From: Cardiocondyla obscurior
Lineage: Eukaryota > Arthropoda > Insecta > Hymenoptera > Formicidae
DNA: 64,000 bases
Direction: 5' to 3'
Assembly: GCF_019399895.1 (NCBI RefSeq)
Contig: NC_091865.1
Span: forward strand, 1,493,001-1,557,000
The notes below the pieces were generated by a model. That model searched no databases. It worked only from the letters and a program-made list of their open reading frames with translations, and was not told the DNA's origin. Each line of letters starts with the position of its first letter. Positions within the stretch are counted from its first letter, which is position 1. The position numbers and the translations under genes were made by a program. Shown here one piece after another: positions 63,207 through 64,000 of this stretch.

Positions 63207-64000
63207 ACCATATTTATTGTTTAGAAGCAAAGAACCCTTTTTCCAAAGCAATTTTTTTTTGTTAACATTAATTACAAAAAATGTTAAATAATCGATTTAT
63301 ATTGTAAGAAAGTTGACTAGTTCTTATATAATACTTTTTTTTTTAAAGTACTTCAAACCTATATATACTAATACATATTTAGATATCTTCTGAAAGAAAA
63401 TTAAATTTAAGTATGTATTTGTTTACGAGTGTTTATATATTTATTTCACAAATTTTTAATTGTAAAATAATTATCGAGACTATGTATTTACATAATGTTC
63501 AACGCTATATCACCATTCTTTATTAACCTCTTCCAGAATAATAAAACCAAAAACGTTGGCAAAAAATAATTAAATTTTCTTGTAGTTTAATGATCTACTA
63601 TATGAAAGATGATAATAAAGACGAAATTACAATCGACCAAATAATGAAGTTTAAATAGTATAAAGATTAAAATATTTAAGAATTAAAATATTTGTTATAT
63701 AAAAATATAAATTTAATTTTTTTTTTATATATTATACACATAAAATTTAGTTATTATTTTACGATAATCGTTCAAAGGTAGTATGCATCTCTACGAACAT
63801 AAGTAATACATCTAAACACAAAACCGGTTTGACTACTTTAAGACCACTCTATTGCGCTATTTTCATTTAAGATCAGTTATCTGCCAGCATTCGGATCTCA
63901 AGCTGTAAATAATCCTACGTATAATATGTACAAACATTTTAAAAGTACATTTATTTTGCATAATTATTATAATTTTTAAAGTAACATTACCTAAAGTGAT
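63207..64000 (+). other. nicalin 3' flank
   Basis: AT-rich, with no second gene seen. AATAAA at 63540-63545 and 63614-63619 are candidate poly(A) signals of nicalin. The right edge of the window is not recognisable as coding. Confidence 0.5.

Overview
This is a window of insect nuclear DNA. The genes are split by short introns with GT-AG junctions, intergenic DNA is AT-rich, and the proteins are typically arthropod: an OAMB-class octopamine receptor, a Tret1-like sugar transporter and two RR-1 chitin-binding cuticle proteins. Gene content and base composition suggest Hymenoptera, perhaps an ant, but this is an inference. Eight protein-coding genes could be rebuilt exon by exon, and in each the reading frame holds across every proposed junction.

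Layout. 1-18.5 kb has no gene I can support. It is AT-rich DNA with two large inverted-repeat elements near the left end (631-858 and 1037-1865), and may be the 5' flank or a 5' UTR intron of the receptor. 18.5-24.8 kb (+) is an OAMB-type octopamine GPCR in nine coding exons. 28.1-31.3 kb (-) is a six-exon MFS sugar transporter. 32.9-36.3 kb (-) is a cuticle protein with two RR-1 domains. 36.4-45.4 kb is non-coding and more GC-rich; it holds a diverged ~203-bp tandem array (39.3-41.5 kb) and a 239-bp tandem duplication. 45.5-49.1 kb (-) is a second RR-1 cuticle protein with a nine-copy octapeptide repeat. 49.2-54.3 kb has no recognisable gene. 54.3-63.2 kb is a compact block of four housekeeping genes.

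The compact block is HTRA2 (-), MECR (+), OSCP1 (-) and nicalin (+). HTRA2/MECR and OSCP1/nicalin are head-to-head pairs with short shared promoter regions; MECR/OSCP1 is tail-to-tail with only 280 bp between the stop codons. Both shared promoter regions contain an inverted repeat. HTRA2 and MECR both act in mitochondria (protease quality control and fatty acid synthesis), nicalin acts at the ER translocon, and OSCP1 is poorly understood. The two cuticle genes share one design: a TATATAAG box, a first coding exon of four or five codons giving only the start of the signal peptide, then a long first intron.

I found no rRNA, tRNA, CRISPR or autonomous transposon gene. The most unusual items are the 829-bp palindrome with a 69-bp perfect arm match, the ~203-bp tandem array, the double-RR-1 cuticle protein and the octapeptide-repeat cuticle protein.
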